53,762 bases of DNA from an uncultured Roseovarius sp. (GTDB taxonomy: Bacteria > Pseudomonadota > Alphaproteobacteria > Rhodobacterales > Rhodobacteraceae). The notes under the pieces are model-generated. The model had not been told where the DNA came from and did no database searches. It saw only the letters and a list, made by a program, of their open reading frames with translations. The translations under genes were made by a program, and so were the position numbers. This document shows, piece by piece, positions 53,056 through 53,762 of this stretch; positions within the stretch are counted from its first letter, which is position 1; each line of letters opens with the position of its first letter. Location: the NCBI RefSeq assembly GCF_913057115.1, contig NZ_CAJXNN010000026.1:1-53762 (forward strand), read 5' to 3'.

Positions 53056-53762
53056 ATGGCAATTACCTCTGCAAACCAGCTTGAGCTGTTGCAAACCGCC
53101 GAGGCCGTGGCCCGCGAAAAGATGATCGACCCGTCGCTCGTCATTGAAGCGATGGAAGAAAGCCTCGCCCGTGCCGCCAAAAGCCGCTACGGCGCCGAGA
53201 TGGACATTCACGTCAGCATTGACCGTAAGACAGGCCGCGCCACCTTTACCCGCGTGCGCACCGTGGTCGAAGATGACGAGGTTGAAAACTATCAGGCCGA
53301 GATGACCGTTGAACAGGCCAAGCAGTATCTCGACGATCCCAAGGTCGGTGACCAGTTCATCGAAGAAGTGCCGCCCGTCGATATGGGCCGGATCGCCGCG
53401 CAATCGGCCAAGCAGGTGATCCTGCAAAAGGTCCGCGAGGCCGAGCGTGACCGTCAGTTCGAAGAATTCCAGGATCGTGTCGGCACCATCATCAACGGTC
53501 AGGTCAAGCGCGAGGAATACGGCAACGTCATCGTCGATGTAGGCCGTGGCGAAGCCATCCTGCGCCGCAACGAAAAGATCGGCCGCGAAAGCTATCGCCC
53601 GAATGACCGTATCCGCTGCTACATCAAGGATGTGCGCCGCGAGGCCCGAGGCCCACAGATTTTCCTGAGCCGCACCGCGCCGGAGTTCATGGCGGAACTC
53701 TTCAAGATGGAAGTGCCGGAAATCTATGACGGCATCATCGACATCAAGGCCGTGGCCCGTGA
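53056..53762 (+). CDS. nusA: Transcription elongation/termination factor NusA, N-terminal part (continues beyond the window)
   Basis: The first 235 codons only. NusA binds RNA polymerase and modulates pausing and termination. The N-terminal domain (1-120) begins NQLELLQTAEAVAREKMID, and the S1 domain follows (GTIINGQVKREEYGNVIVDVGRGEA). KH domains lie outside. ATG 53056 follows GAGGACTGAAA. The usual order rimP-nusA is kept; infB is expected next. Confidence 0.96.
   Translation, partial: MAITSANQLELLQTAEAVAREKMIDPSLVIEAMEESLARAAKSRYGAEMDIHVSIDRKTGRATFTRVRTVVEDDEVENYQAEMTVEQAKQYLDDPKVGDQFIEEVPPVDMGRIAAQSAKQVILQKVREAERDRQFEEFQDRVGTIINGQVKREEYGNVIVDVGRGEAILRRNEKIGRESYRPNDRIRCYIKDVRREARGPQIFLSRTAPEFMAELFKMEVPEIYDGIIDIKAVAR

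Overview
The window is an origin-proximal chromosome segment of an alphaproteobacterium, most likely a marine Rhodobacteraceae (Roseobacter-group) species. The evidence is the gene order mnmE-mnmG-rsmG-parA-parB with parS sites inside the coding sequence, the run smr-mltA-Tim44-fxsA-secB-dnaQ-coaE-aroE-maf, moderately high GC with roseobacter-like proteins, and the group's typical hslU, hemH and nusA neighbourhoods. Nearly everything is core housekeeping. No tRNA, rRNA, CRISPR array, transposase or integrase was seen.

Layout. 1-163: end of hslU. 164-6086: the accessory stretch. It holds a reverse transcriptase of the unknown-group/abortive-infection kind (333-2030, minus), an 820-base non-coding region with short repeat arrays, a membrane histidine kinase and an MFS transporter. 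6069-12245: two minus-strand blocks (smr-mltA-Tim44 and dnaQ-coaE-aroE-maf) around plus-strand fxsA and secB. 12246-12664: AT-rich gap with degenerate DnaA boxes, a candidate chromosomal origin. 12665-20023: hemJ, rho, mnmE, mnmG, rsmG, parA, parB on the plus strand with two perfect parS sites, forming the replication/segregation locus. 20015-22485: hemW, rdgB, rph (minus). 22605-24239: hrcA-grpE heat-shock pair. 24253-30013: mutS, maeB, msrA. 30171-31807: class IV aminotransferase plus sulfotransferase-like pair. 31862-34141: very acidic protein of unknown function. 34290-37745: thiamine pyrophosphokinase, argG, ilvA. 37742-39507: divergent Hpt and REC-PP2C signalling pair. 39482-43966: Nudix, hslO, Nudix, CCA-adding enzyme, RNA methyltransferase. 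44048-46177: envelope genes (two L,D-transpeptidases, a CAP-domain lipoprotein, a 62-residue membrane protein). 46252-52273: hemH, methyltransferase, comF, glutaredoxin, nitrilase-family amidase, MarR regulator, ubiG, proline iminopeptidase. 52475-end: rimP and the start of nusA, behind an intrinsic terminator placed in their leader.

How the parts connect. MnmE and MnmG form one tRNA-modifying enzyme. ParA, ParB and the two parS sites form the chromosome partition system beside the candidate origin. HemJ, HemW and HemH are haem-synthesis or haem-handling proteins spread over the window. HrcA and GrpE are the regulator and nucleotide-exchange arm of the DnaK system. The Hpt protein and the REC-PP2C phosphatase look like parts of one phosphorelay.

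Most noteworthy items: the reverse transcriptase, a likely phage-defence enzyme, with an unusual non-coding flank; two intergenic repeat families that each recur at distant loci (ATACCGAC at 11-base period, CGTACG-N3-CGTACG); the candidate oriC; an aminotransferase lacking the usual PLP-ring glutamate next to a sulfotransferase-like gene; and a terminator 15 bases ahead of rimP-nusA.
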